Source of the DNA: Opisthorchis felineus
Lineage: Eukaryota > Platyhelminthes > Trematoda > Opisthorchiida > Opisthorchiidae
Direction of reading: 5' to 3'
NCBI GenBank assembly: GCA_004794785.1
Contig: SJOL01009403.1
Span: forward strand, 1,146,821-1,210,820
Length of the DNA: 64,000 nt
Shown piece after piece: positions 35,501 to 47,500 of this stretch. A program made the translations under genes and the position numbers. The stretch's first letter is position 1. Every line of letters starts with the position of its first letter. A model generated the notes under the pieces. The model ran no database searches, was not told where the DNA came from, and saw only the letters and a list, made by a program, of their open reading frames with translations.

Positions 35501-38500
35501 TATACTACAATGTTTCCGCTGCAGGATGTGTGCTCATCATAGGAACCAAGACCGACCGCCAAGCCAGTGACCTGTTGGTGGACTAATGTAAACTACCAAG
35601 CTATGGGTGGCTGAGCAGCTGTGTAACTAGGATATTCTGATGGTTATTCGCAAGAAGCTCTTCCCGTTCATGTTATGCAGAAGCCGGCCGACTCACATGA
35701 TGCACTTGATAAATTCTTGCTACTCACAAACTGTTAGTAAACAGATGACGGAGTTTTTCATCAATGCAAGCAAATGAATCGACAGGACAACCTCTGTGCA
35801 ACCAAGCTGGTAGCTTAGTTCCCATATTCGCAATTTACATTGGCGTTAACTAAGGGTTCAGCTAAATCTCCCGTTTATGACATCCTTCAACTGAATGTGT
35901 TGTACAGAGGCTGACGCATTCTTCGGTTGACACGATATCCGAAATACCGAAGTCTATTTTCTTGACGTAGCACTATTCATGAAGTTGCTGGAAACCCTTC
36001 GACAGCCCACCACCGGTATCACCCTTCTTGGGGCTCATCATGTAGGCACGGTTTCCGAGTTTCTATAAATGTTTCCTGCTTGTACATCAAAGCGCATTCG
36101 ATTGGCGAGTACACACACAAGTACAAAGCATCCTGAAGAATAAACTGGGACTTCAGTTCAGTCTTTCGTTAATACCAGTAAAATTTGAAAAGCAAACATG
36201 AACGACTGCCGTAGTTCCATATCACCTGCTCCGTTTGTGATGCACAGCATGGAAAACCTGGTCTCGATCACTTGATACTGGCAGACAAGTGCGATGATCG
36301 GCGAGTCCGTGGAAAAGGCAAGAGTCCCGCCAAATGATCTGGCCAGTCATATTTAGCCAGTCACAAAGGACGGGCGCGTAATCCAGAACTCTACCCACAT
36401 TCGAATCCGACTGAGCTATAGCAACAGCACTGATTACCTAAATTGAGTCCTTCCGAACTCTGAACTAATTAACCTGGGGAAGTTGGATGTTTCGGGTGTC
36501 CTGACCAAACTAACGGGAATTCAAGTGTTCATATCAAAAGTACGCACTCGATGTGAAGAAAGTACACATTATTACTCAGTAATCTATGTGTGTCCATGAA
36601 GTACGCGGAGTCTGTAATCTCTTGGTTGCTTTTATTTGCCACCGGTATAACGGTTATCGCGAGCTGGCTAACCCCACTACGGTTGACGTCGACTGTCTCT
36701 TGGAGCAACTTATTTCCAAAACAGAGTGTGAGTTTGCATTCCACTAAATGAGTAAAGCGGACATAGCCGTATGGAAGCCTCATGGGAGTGAACACTCATA
36801 CTGGTGCGCATGTCAGAAAAGTACGTAAGTGCGCTGTATCTCTAAACTGTGTTCTGGTTGCGATTTCAGGTGCTCGGGTTTCGTAGGTTTGGGTTGCGAT
36901 TCCTTATCATGTGGCGGCAAACAAAGAAAAATTTTCCATCTATACCACGAACACTCTACAGATACCAGTAAAATTTTGCCTGTCCGTTCTTTTACCATGT
37001 TCCTACTTGCCCTTTCAACCGAGACGCGTATTTCTTTGCTGAAAATCCATGTAAAGGTGTGCAAGAATTTTATTTAATTAACTTGACTTAACTTGCCCTG
37101 ACAATGTCACGTCAATGGACACTGAAGATACTCGGAGCCACGAGCTTAATAAAATTCAGTGTTGTTGAGTCCTTCGGGAAGAGACATCTGTTTGTGTCTT
37201 TTTCTGATCATTTATAGGCTGCTGGATAGTCTCCGACTCAATGGACAGAGGACTGACAAAAGTTGCTGGTGAGGCTGTCCGTGATTACAGAGAAGCCTAC
37301 GGGGGCGACCGCATGGTGCTAGTTGGTGTGACCTCCTACGAGAAGCTAATGTTTCGGAATTTGTTCAAAACTGATTCAAGAGAGGTACGTTAGAAATTCG
37401 TTTGCACGTGTTGATACGGTGTGCCCCCCTAGAGCGACCACCCACGTACATGTTGGCAGCTCTGGAGTGGTCTTTTTCGATCGGCCCTGTAGGAGGATGC
37501 CGTCGACAGTTTTTACCGTGATAGCAAAGTCAGTAAGACTCCAGCCGCAATCGGGCACTAACTGCCAGATAATGATCTGATTTTTATATCATCAACTTGC
37601 TACGTGATGTGCACGACATTTTTTTTGTTACACCTCACCTGGTCCATATGACTCCTGTACTCTCCTCTCTCGCCAGTCGGACTTTAGTTCCCGATTCGCC
37701 CGTCTGTATATTTTTTACAGACAGGATACATCTTGAAGCCAGAATGTTTTTGAAGTACTACCATCCCGCACAAGATAGCTTTATGAGATAGTTTTTTCCC
37801 CGCTGGTCTGCAATGACATTCAATATCATCATGGTCGTGTGTGACGAGAGCTGGTATAGTGTGTACCTTGCATTTCTCAAGGAAATGCATCCGATTACAG
37901 GTTAGCCACCTTTTCAGTTGCATTATATTTTTGCGACATTGATCTGATGGCACCTGGTAACCAAGTGAAAACCTTTTGATGAGATGAATTTGGGGTGATT
38001 TACTGGAACCAGTGTGTGACGATCAAATAGAATAAACAGGATATTAACTGGAGAGAAATTGAGAGGGAATTCGATCAGCGTTACCCATCTGAACACTTGG
38101 CATACTCTAATTTCTCCGTATGAACCATAGCAATTTCCTCAGTAATTTGGTGCTTTGTGCTCAACCTTACCAAATATCCCTCGTGACCTTTTAGGGAAAA
38201 GACGGACACTATGTGGTTCAGTATCCTGAAAAACTATCGGAAGACGAACGCGACGAAGGAGTAGTTAGTGCAGACAGTTCCTTGAACCTTCCTTATTGGT
38301 CCAAAGATCCTGATGAAATTCATGGCACACAAGACGACAAGCTGGGGCCGAATTCGAAGCGTCGAATGAAGCACCATTTCCGATTGAACGAGAATCACCA
38401 ATTTGTGGTAATGATGGACCGACAGGAAGATAAAGACAGCTCTAACAGAAAACACCTTCTGGACTTACGCATCATGCTTGAACGGATCCTGGTTACTTGG

Positions 38501-41500
38501 GCCAAAGTAAGCTCATGTTTCATCTAATATACGCACCAAAACACCTTAGAGGAAAAACTCTTTGTGTACCCATTAACTGGGTAGGAAAGTGCTTTCAACT
38601 CAATTTTACGAGGTCAGTTCTCTTATTAGAAAGCTTCACGAATGTAGCAAGAGTCGACAGAACGTGGGCTTGGTGCACTGTGTGAGGGGTCGAGAACTCG
38701 CACTACCCTTTTTTCAACCCGCAGGGTGGTTTTTCCGAATGTTGAGCTCATATATTAGGACTCCGTGGCTTAGTTTAACCCGTGAATCGAGATAGTTAAC
38801 GTAGCAGTTCAGTCAGCTGATGTCTTGCGGAAGCCTACTGCTGGTTTGCCGGAGGCAAGTGGGGGAATGCCAGACTGTGCTGAAAGAAGCACCGAAACAT
38901 TAGTTGAAAACAATATTACTTAAGTGGCTTATTCACGAATTTTATGGAGAGTAGAGCATCTGTACACAATTTAAATTTCTTTGGGGTAAGGTTTATTATT
39001 GCTAATAGCTGTACTCAGTGCCACATGAAAAAATATATAAAATTCTTAACACAGATTTCGTCCAATAAGTGAAGCCAATCTATGCCGAAAAGCCAAATGG
39101 CACTGTACAGCTCGTTCTTCCTTACTGGGAATCACCAGCAGTGAGAGCCTGACGAAACTCGAAACAGTTTTGAATCCACAACCTACCAGCTACCAGGTGA
39201 ACACTTAACCGTACCGCCAAGAACGGCTGATCAGCAGTGTGATTAACTCGCGTGTAGGCAGGATAGAGCACCCCTCATCCTTCAATCACGGGATCCGAAT
39301 CATGTTGTCAAACGTCGACTGGCTTTTCAAGTTGTGACTTCTCAGATGGAAGGTTAACTCGTTGTGTGAATAATTCTTCTTTCTTAGCTAGTTATGGCTA
39401 CCTGTGTGAAAATCACCCACATTTTATTTACAAAGCGAATTGCCAGAATTTGTAGTACACGTGTATACCTTAGGAAAATTTGCGGCTATGATGGAGGAAG
39501 TCAGAGGCCTATGACGTAACTTGAGGTTCGTCATACCTCTTACTGGAGGGCTTTCTGCGCCCGAACAGCGCAGCTACTCGGTAGTTTGTATCCACGCTAT
39601 TCGACAACCGGACTAAATTAGTTGAAGCTAGCCAACTACCTCGGTCTACAGGGGTAAAACCGTAGGAATTGTTGGAGATGAGTCCGAACCACCGGAACGA
39701 AAAAACAGGACAGCGTCCATTCCGGACAATGAAGCAGACTAGGACCGAGGACCTCACCCTAAGCCCAGGGGTCTGCGGTGGATCTAAGTAATATAAACCA
39801 CAGAAAGCAAAAGACATGCGAGTCAACCCACCATCAATCACCAGAGGGTTTGACGCAAAAGTTTGCTGTATGCTCCCCATTCAAAGGGGAAAAACATTGT
39901 AGAATCAGCATAAAATGCGAATGCGCACACTGGGCGAACCAACTGATTTCACTTTAGAGAGCTATTTTCACCCCTTTAAGCTGCGGTAGTCTAGTGTCCA
40001 GTTCTCAGTAGGTGTCAGCAGAAAAAACGTAGGAATCGTGCGTGCAACACGATGACAATAGAAGCAGGTAAATCACTGAACGTTGGTGCGGTAGTTGTGG
40101 GAACGAGCAGACATCAGTCGACACACTTTAAAGATGGCTTCAATACAAACTGAAATTGTTCCTGAGACAGATTTGAATAATTCCGGAACAGCTTACTGTG
40201 ACTCTGACGGGTGTTAAAGTACGGTGCACTGAGATAAAAGTTTATTGATTGTGTTCATTAGTCATTGTCATCATGTCATTCCTGCACAAACATTCCGAGA
40301 CGGTTGAAATTCTTATATGGGTGATTTGAATAAGTACTTGCCTGAGGTGTTTTTCGAGGAGCCGTTCTGTTGCACTCCGTGTTTTTCTCAGCTCGAAATT
40401 TACTGAATCATTTGGTTTGCACAGGGGAGTAGTGGTAAGGACTTTGTTTTGCTGCACTGATAATCCTATTTGTTGACAGCCCTCCGAGAACCCAGCAGCA
40501 TCGAGCACTTCCATAAAAACCCCTCAAACCGAAGAAATCAACAGAAAATCGGATAAGAATCCGCAGCCGCGGAATAGACCACAGGTATGACATCTAGTTT
40601 TTTGTTTTCTAAAAGTACCTACTTCTCTGTAGGAGAAACGGTCCGGCTTAAATGTACCTCAGTTGCACTTGCCAAGTCATCCGAGAGCATCGATCGTCCT
40701 GCCCTATCTGACCGGCACGCTCCTGGATCAGCCGACGCCACGTCTGAGTGACTCCGTAAAACCGGACCAGACAACATCATCAACAGGCAGCACGTCATCC
40801 AGACGAAGTTCTAAACCGGGATTTATAGACAAGACCGCACAACCCGAAGGTGATGGCGAGGTTGTATCTAGTGATACGGTTGCACGCGTTCCCATTTGCG
40901 GTATCGTTGCTGGTGGTGGGGAATCCACATTACAGCAGGTGTACGCATCCGTAACACTCAACCGTTGTCCGATGGTAATCGTAAAGGTGAGCGCAAGCTA
41001 GGTCTGGTGTGGAAGTTGGACCTCAGTGGTTCATTCATTTGAGGCCTTCTGTGTTTGTAAGAACTCATGACTAACAAATACAGCTTCTAGGACATCAAGC
41101 TACCTGTTTGTTTGTCGTCGAGCAGCACCACTATATAGGTGCTCAGCGTTTCTTACTTTTTGGAGGCATTAATTGGCATGACGCCTCAGTCTGTTTGAAT
41201 TGGTAGACGGAACTAAACAGAAACCACTGTTTGTACCTCTCATAACTAGGTGAATTTTCGCTGTAATTCAAACTGGAAAACTAGTCTGGAAAAGCTCTGA
41301 ACTTGAAAATTCCCTTCTGTGTATTAGTCACTAGGCGAGCCCTCGTGTTCCTATCCAAGAACGAAACCCTGGTCAGCGCTGGAAACCTGATGAAGGTGCT
41401 GTAGGTGAATGGCCTAGTTAGTGGTGTGCTGAGACTGGTTTACGTCTGGAATGTCACCACTCAATTTCTCGCTGTTGAAATGGATCTAATTTCTGACTTG

Positions 41501-44500
41501 ACAAACATGAAAGGACAGTAATGGATATTTCGCATGTGATGCTGCCTAGAAGAACCTAGCTATCCTGGTTGCGAGAAACAAGTTGAGTCAAATGAACAGG
41601 CTAGCGATACTGAATACCGTCACTTGTGTGAAGCACGACCACCGTTACACAGATTTTCTGTTCATTTTTGGTTAATCCTGATTGAAAAGGTAATATTCTG
41701 CGTCAGCACCAGTAAACTGATAGAACAATCCCTACTTGCCCATCATTGTCCATTACACGAGATAAAATAACATATCTCCAAAGTTAGGAGCTTACGCCTC
41801 CCGAGAGAGAAACATAAAAGGATTCCGACCAGGTCCCGGGTGTTTCCAGCTGGAAGCTGTGTTTATCGGACACATCGTTTACCTTCAGTTGGTCTTTGAT
41901 CAGCTACATTCAGGCACCGGAATTCTGCAAGGCCAGACGATTGATCTAGTCATCTTCACGGATTTTTCATCCTTCACTCTTGCAGAGTAGAATTCACAAG
42001 TTTTTATGTCACCAGTTATACATCGGACATGCATGAAATAATATCGCATATCAGTCCTGATGATGTCCAGTTACGAGGAGCGCACAACCGTTTTCTGTAG
42101 CCAATTAGTTGTCGCAGGATTCTGATGACAAAAACCAAAATGCTGATTTTTGCAAGTTTGGTGTAATTCTTTGTAGGCTGACGGTAAATTGGGTCTATCA
42201 GCGTAAGGGGAGGGAAATAAATATATTGTTCGTAAAACAAGTACAGTGTGACGCGGAATCCTGGAAGCCGAATTGAGTAGTTCAGCTTTAGTTACATATT
42301 CACGTGAAGTTTCGAAACGGCTGGAAACCGATGCGAAAAGAGATCGAACAATTATCCAGCTCCCAGCAAACCGACTACTGTTGTCGCTGTATGGTTACGT
42401 AAACAATCAGAAAGGCGAACGCAACACTACCCCTAAACCGTGAGGGTTAACAATGCTTGAACACAGCCGGAAACTTCGACGGCCAAAAGTCCCGATCGAT
42501 TAACCGGGGTTTTATAGTGCTTTAATCTACAGTTTAGCTTGTCCTTTCACATCATACTTTTAAAACAAGCGATTTAAAGTTAAGAATAACGAAAACTCCA
42601 TAGCAGTATTCTTAACAATAAGTGTGCCAACACAAGTCTTCTGTGAAACCACAATTCGCACAAGTCTGGTCGATTTGTTCTCCAACCCAATTCTTATTTT
42701 TACCAGTGCCCATAGTGAGGAAACATGAATGAATTCGTGTTCACTATCTGAGTTCATTTCAGGTTGAACGGGACATCTCCGAGGCGTTATGTTCTTCAAA
42801 CCAGAACACACAGACAACAACTCTCTTCACTTAACGTGATCCGTATATTTGGTCCAACTTCAACGTTTTTGTCTCTTCGTGTACTAATCGCATTCAAAGA
42901 ACTCCTGTTTGGACAGTCCTCATCCCGTCTTGGCGCAATTATTTTGGTCAGTCCACAGCAGAATTCTCGCACCAGGTCAGGAGGAGGACTGTCCAAACCA
43001 GAATGATGTGAATGTGAATCCTACAAATCCAGTACCACGTGTAACTATTTACGTGTAGTTTTTACCCACGACCACTTTAGGTCAATTTTAGTCCTGTAGT
43101 GTAATACTGGTAGTGAAGAGATGATTGTTTAACCCAGACTACACGACGGTTGTTCATATCTACCGCTGGTTATCATCAAGACTTTGGCCCGATTGACTGT
43201 CTCTAACCTCCTGATTAGTCATTTTATTGAGGTAACGTGAGGCTGGATGTCAAGCTTTACCGGTAACATTGGTTTGAAGTTGGATGTTCAATATTGTGTC
43301 TTTCCTTTGATCATTTACCTCTCAAGTGTACCAGATATCACTTGGGGTTTCAACTAGCCACCCTGATAACACTGCACGCCTGTTTATTATTGGAACTACT
43401 GTAATGAACATCCTGTCGATCTGCTGTGAATATCGAACTAATGCCTGTTGGATTAGTCAGACACCCGGTCACTCGTGAGTGTTCAGGCTGTTTCATCCGA
43501 GTATTCATCGACCTTCACGAAGAGCCTACGGAAAATTATGCTTAGAATTTCACCGGACGTCTATAGCAAGGATGTGCTTGGATCACAAAAAGATCAATTG
43601 CGGAAGGCTTTTTGTCCTCGCTGGAACTCGCCAGGACAGGTGAGCCTTCCGTTTGGCTTATCCCATACTTCTCCACTTACTGAGAAGTCCCATTGAGGAG
43701 GGTGGGTTCCTTGTGACTCAGCTTTTCAGGATCCTATAACATTTTAACCGTAAATATCCGGTGAAGCCAGAAGCCCCTAGGTTTACGAGCGTCAGGGGCC
43801 TTGTAAAGACTGGTGCGGATCCAGATGAAACTATCCGGCTGTTCACCATTAGTCAGGATGCTTGTGTCTTATGGAGCTTTTTAGAGCAATAGTGATACAT
43901 GATTCGAACTCCAAACGGTGCAGACCGGGTGTCAGAATCAAATCAGATCATTCGAGTTGGCGTCCTGTGGATACACAGCTGCCATGAAAACCGAAGGCAG
44001 CTAAGACACTACCAGTTTGCCTGAGTCTAGACAAGGATAATCAGGAGTAGTCAGGAATGGGTTCGATTCGCGAGCCTTTCTGGTCGGCAGCTGTCTCGAG
44101 CTTGTTCTGTGGTCAGAAGTTGTCTATCCGGTTTGTACACGGTCAACCACCCCGTCAACTCCACACGGTCAACTAAAATCTGCTTCTATTCCTCATTCGG
44201 ATATAAAGTCCATTTCCAGTAGAAAGCAATCCAATAGTGCCCAGGAGGGTGGTTTTGCTCTCCAGTTGACTGGACCTCATCGCCCGAACGGTATTCGGGC
44301 TTCGTCTCACAGAAGTCGCATAATGTTATTGGGTGGTTTGCAATTCAGTTGAAATCACACGTGTGATACTACACACTTGGGTATTTTATTCGCCGTATGT
44401 ACCGATAACAGTCCAAAGTTGGCAGGAAACTAAGTGAAATTCAAGACTAGAAGTGCGCAAGGTACTCTCAATGTTCCATTGGAAAATAGGGTTTGATGAA

Positions 44501-47500
44501 TTTATCCCCATGGAGTGACAAACACACTATCAGTCTGAATCCATTTTGAACACGGCAGCTTATAGACATTCTGGAATGAGTTAGAACTTTTGTGGTTTGA
44601 CCAGGTAGTGAAAATTTACTATGTACCAAATTTCACCCTGAGTTGTGAACCACGGGCTGAATCTTTTACGAGTTCCGAAATCACCAGACCATAATACTTG
44701 CCAACTTCGTTCTAATTGTACGTCTTCTTCACCTTTCAAGATTCGATGCACAAGGTCTTCTAAGATAAGAGGTTAGCATGCAGTAAAGAACACATAGCAC
44801 ATCAGTCTGCCATACCAGACGGCTCCGGACTCTTCGAGCGTCCGAATATTTATCAGCAGCGTGTGGCATATTACCTTCAGAACCGAATAAATTGCGTGTA
44901 AATATCTGCTTCGTGGCAAATGGATCTTTGCTAACTCTATGGTTGCGTGACGGTCCTCATACTGTATTGTAGGGGGTTGACTATGACGGCCACAGGTTTC
45001 AGGCACACCTGTCCAAGGTTCGCCAGAAAATTTAGTGGTTGGTAGCAAAGACAGCGATAGTCTTGATAGAACAAATTACTATGCTGCAGGAAACCCAAGA
45101 TCTTTAGAATGCTGCATTTAAAGTGGACCAGTGTTGATACGGTAGATCAGCATTCACGGAAAAGGGCTCATCAGAGCGCTTTTTTGCCAAAGCATCACAG
45201 GCAATTTGTGAACTTTACACTTTACTTGCAGCTTTGGGTCTTTCAAAGTTGTCGTCTGCAAATAACACTATTTTGTTGCTTAGTACCTAATGAAATGAAT
45301 AACTACACATCCAGCCAGTTGTATCCTCCCGCGGTTCTGGTCAATGAAAACCCTACATTGGAAAAAACATTAGGCTTCGAAATGAAAACAAACTGTATAC
45401 TCTGGCGACAGCTGATTTACCTTTACTCGTACGACCAGCGATGTTGCCTCTTGGGCATGACAAACCTCAACACACTAACCTTTATTCCAGCATTCCAGAG
45501 AGGAAATGCTAGCTAGGATGTTTTCGCACGCCACCAGAGTTTACTCATCGACTTCGTTGACTGGCAGTCTTCTCATGAAATTCACCTACAAGTTCCATTT
45601 TCTTCAAAAACATTCTCAATCAGAATCCTTGTTCGTTCTGGATGTGGTTCATGCTGATTTTTTTCCTACTGAAGAGTTAAAAGTGTCCCACAATTGTTGT
45701 CCTGTTCCAAGTAATTCAATATGATTGAATTTGACCCCAAGTCACTTGGGCAACCTGGCTGGAAATTTGCACAGTCTTCACATCTCCTGCAGAAAATTTG
45801 GGACCTAAAACCGGTTGGGTAGAAGATATCAAGTCTACATTGCAACCAATAGATGCACTTAACCGCCAGACATGTAGACTGCTAAGGACTAGGGACACTT
45901 ACGCAAAATGATACGATGAAAGCACATCTTTGGTGGCCTTTCGTCTCTTGAAAATGTATGCAGAGCTCTTAAATAAGGGCTTTAGTGAGAAGGTGGTCTG
46001 AATACGAGCCCAGTCTTTCAAACATACCTTGCTCCTGGTGCACTGCTGAAAATACCCTGCAAAAACGAAGACACCAAGCAGTGCATTGCGCTGCCCAAAA
46101 TGCATTGGTTTTACTTGTGCGATCGAATCCCCGCTTGAAAGTCTGGTATATCAAAGATTCCTACATCAAAATCGAGTTGAAGTATAATAATAGCAAACAG
46201 AGTTGTAGTAAGTTGCGTCCAAGCGCCAGTGGAACCCAATAAATTTCGTGGTTAAGAGCGATGCAGCACACGCCTGATCCTTGTTTCCTCAAAATATCAC
46301 CAAAAACGTCTTTATGTTTAAGACCACTCCCAGTCGGTTGTATTACCTCCCAACCCCTTAAACTAATGTGTATGCGAACAGAGAATAAAAGAAAAAAACA
46401 TCAATACATATTACTACCTAGACTTCACCTGATCTACCCCATTATTTTCTGTTATTTTTCCAGGGAACTGGAGGCACTGCTGACGTTATAGCCAATGTGA
46501 TTGACTTCATCAACTTCAAGAACTCTCTAGAGGAGAACGTTATTACGGAAGACGATATAAACCTAAAGTAAGGATTGACCTCATTGTAGGCAAGCGATGA
46601 CTGAAGTTTTGCCGTCCACCTGATTCCAAATATTTGGCTAAACTTTTGTCTGGATTTGCTTCAGTTTGCTTAATAGGCGCATCAGCTCTATTCATGACCT
46701 GCAACTCTTTAGAAAGAATAGGGTAGTGTCATAAATGCTGCAGCTTACTTTTGTCTAGACGAGTTACTAGTCCAAAGAGTGCAAAAGAGTCCAAAACACA
46801 ACAGCACCGCATCAACAGAGAATGGACTATGGATGCCTGAGAAGCCATGAAAATCGTTCTTAGTAATAAGGACCACACGCAATCCTCTAGTTTGGTGACC
46901 TAGGGGAGAGGTCTAGGTGAAATCCCTTTTTTGGCATAGACTTATTTCCCGCACCCTTATCAGTCCGAGACGTCAGAAAGGATGATTACACATCACTGTT
47001 ACCACAGCAATGCCGCCAGTAACAAATAATACTGGTGCTTAAATGCCACACATCCGTAAGGAAAAGACCCCTAATGAGGAGTCGAATGAAAATGTGAGTC
47101 CAGTAAGTACAAACAGTCTTACGTCGGTATGAAAAAAAGATTAAAAACAAAATGTCTGCATATCAGAGCCTTAACGAGACAAACGCATCTGGTTATTGGA
47201 CAAGAGGAAGACACCACAAGCGTTCTCTGCCAACACCACTCGACATGGACCCACCATACAACGACAGACTCACCGGACAGACTTGACAGCGTGCTCGCGA
47301 TTGAGCGCTATGTCCCATAAGGTTCTTAACCACGTGCATGGACAATCATGTAGACCCCAATCTGGAAGGCGCCAGGATCCTGCAGCACTCAGCTTGGAGG
47401 TAGCCGTCTTCATTTTGCGCTGCGACGTCAAGGTCTGTCTGTCTACTGCAACCCTTTTGCCAGCAAGAGTTCGGAGTTGGAAAACGTTACTTTCTTCGGT

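Larger units (their letters stand above)
32979..37217. other. TRPM intron 2
   Basis: Intron of 4,239 bp with an open frame of 202 codons at 33055-33663 that I do not recognise, a tRNA-like SINE head at 35236-35305 (minus), and family C plus family A repeats at 35840-36060. The rest shows no recognisable feature. Confidence 0.5.

Noticed and set aside
36363..36425. Minus-strand tRNA (TATAGCTCAGTCGG followed by ATTCGAATGTGGG)
   Set aside because: Box A and box B lie too close together and there is no foldable cloverleaf; at best a rearranged SINE piece.
45109..45516. 135-codon frame as a gene
   Set aside because: No recognisable domain, mixed composition typical of chance frames, no splice or promoter context.
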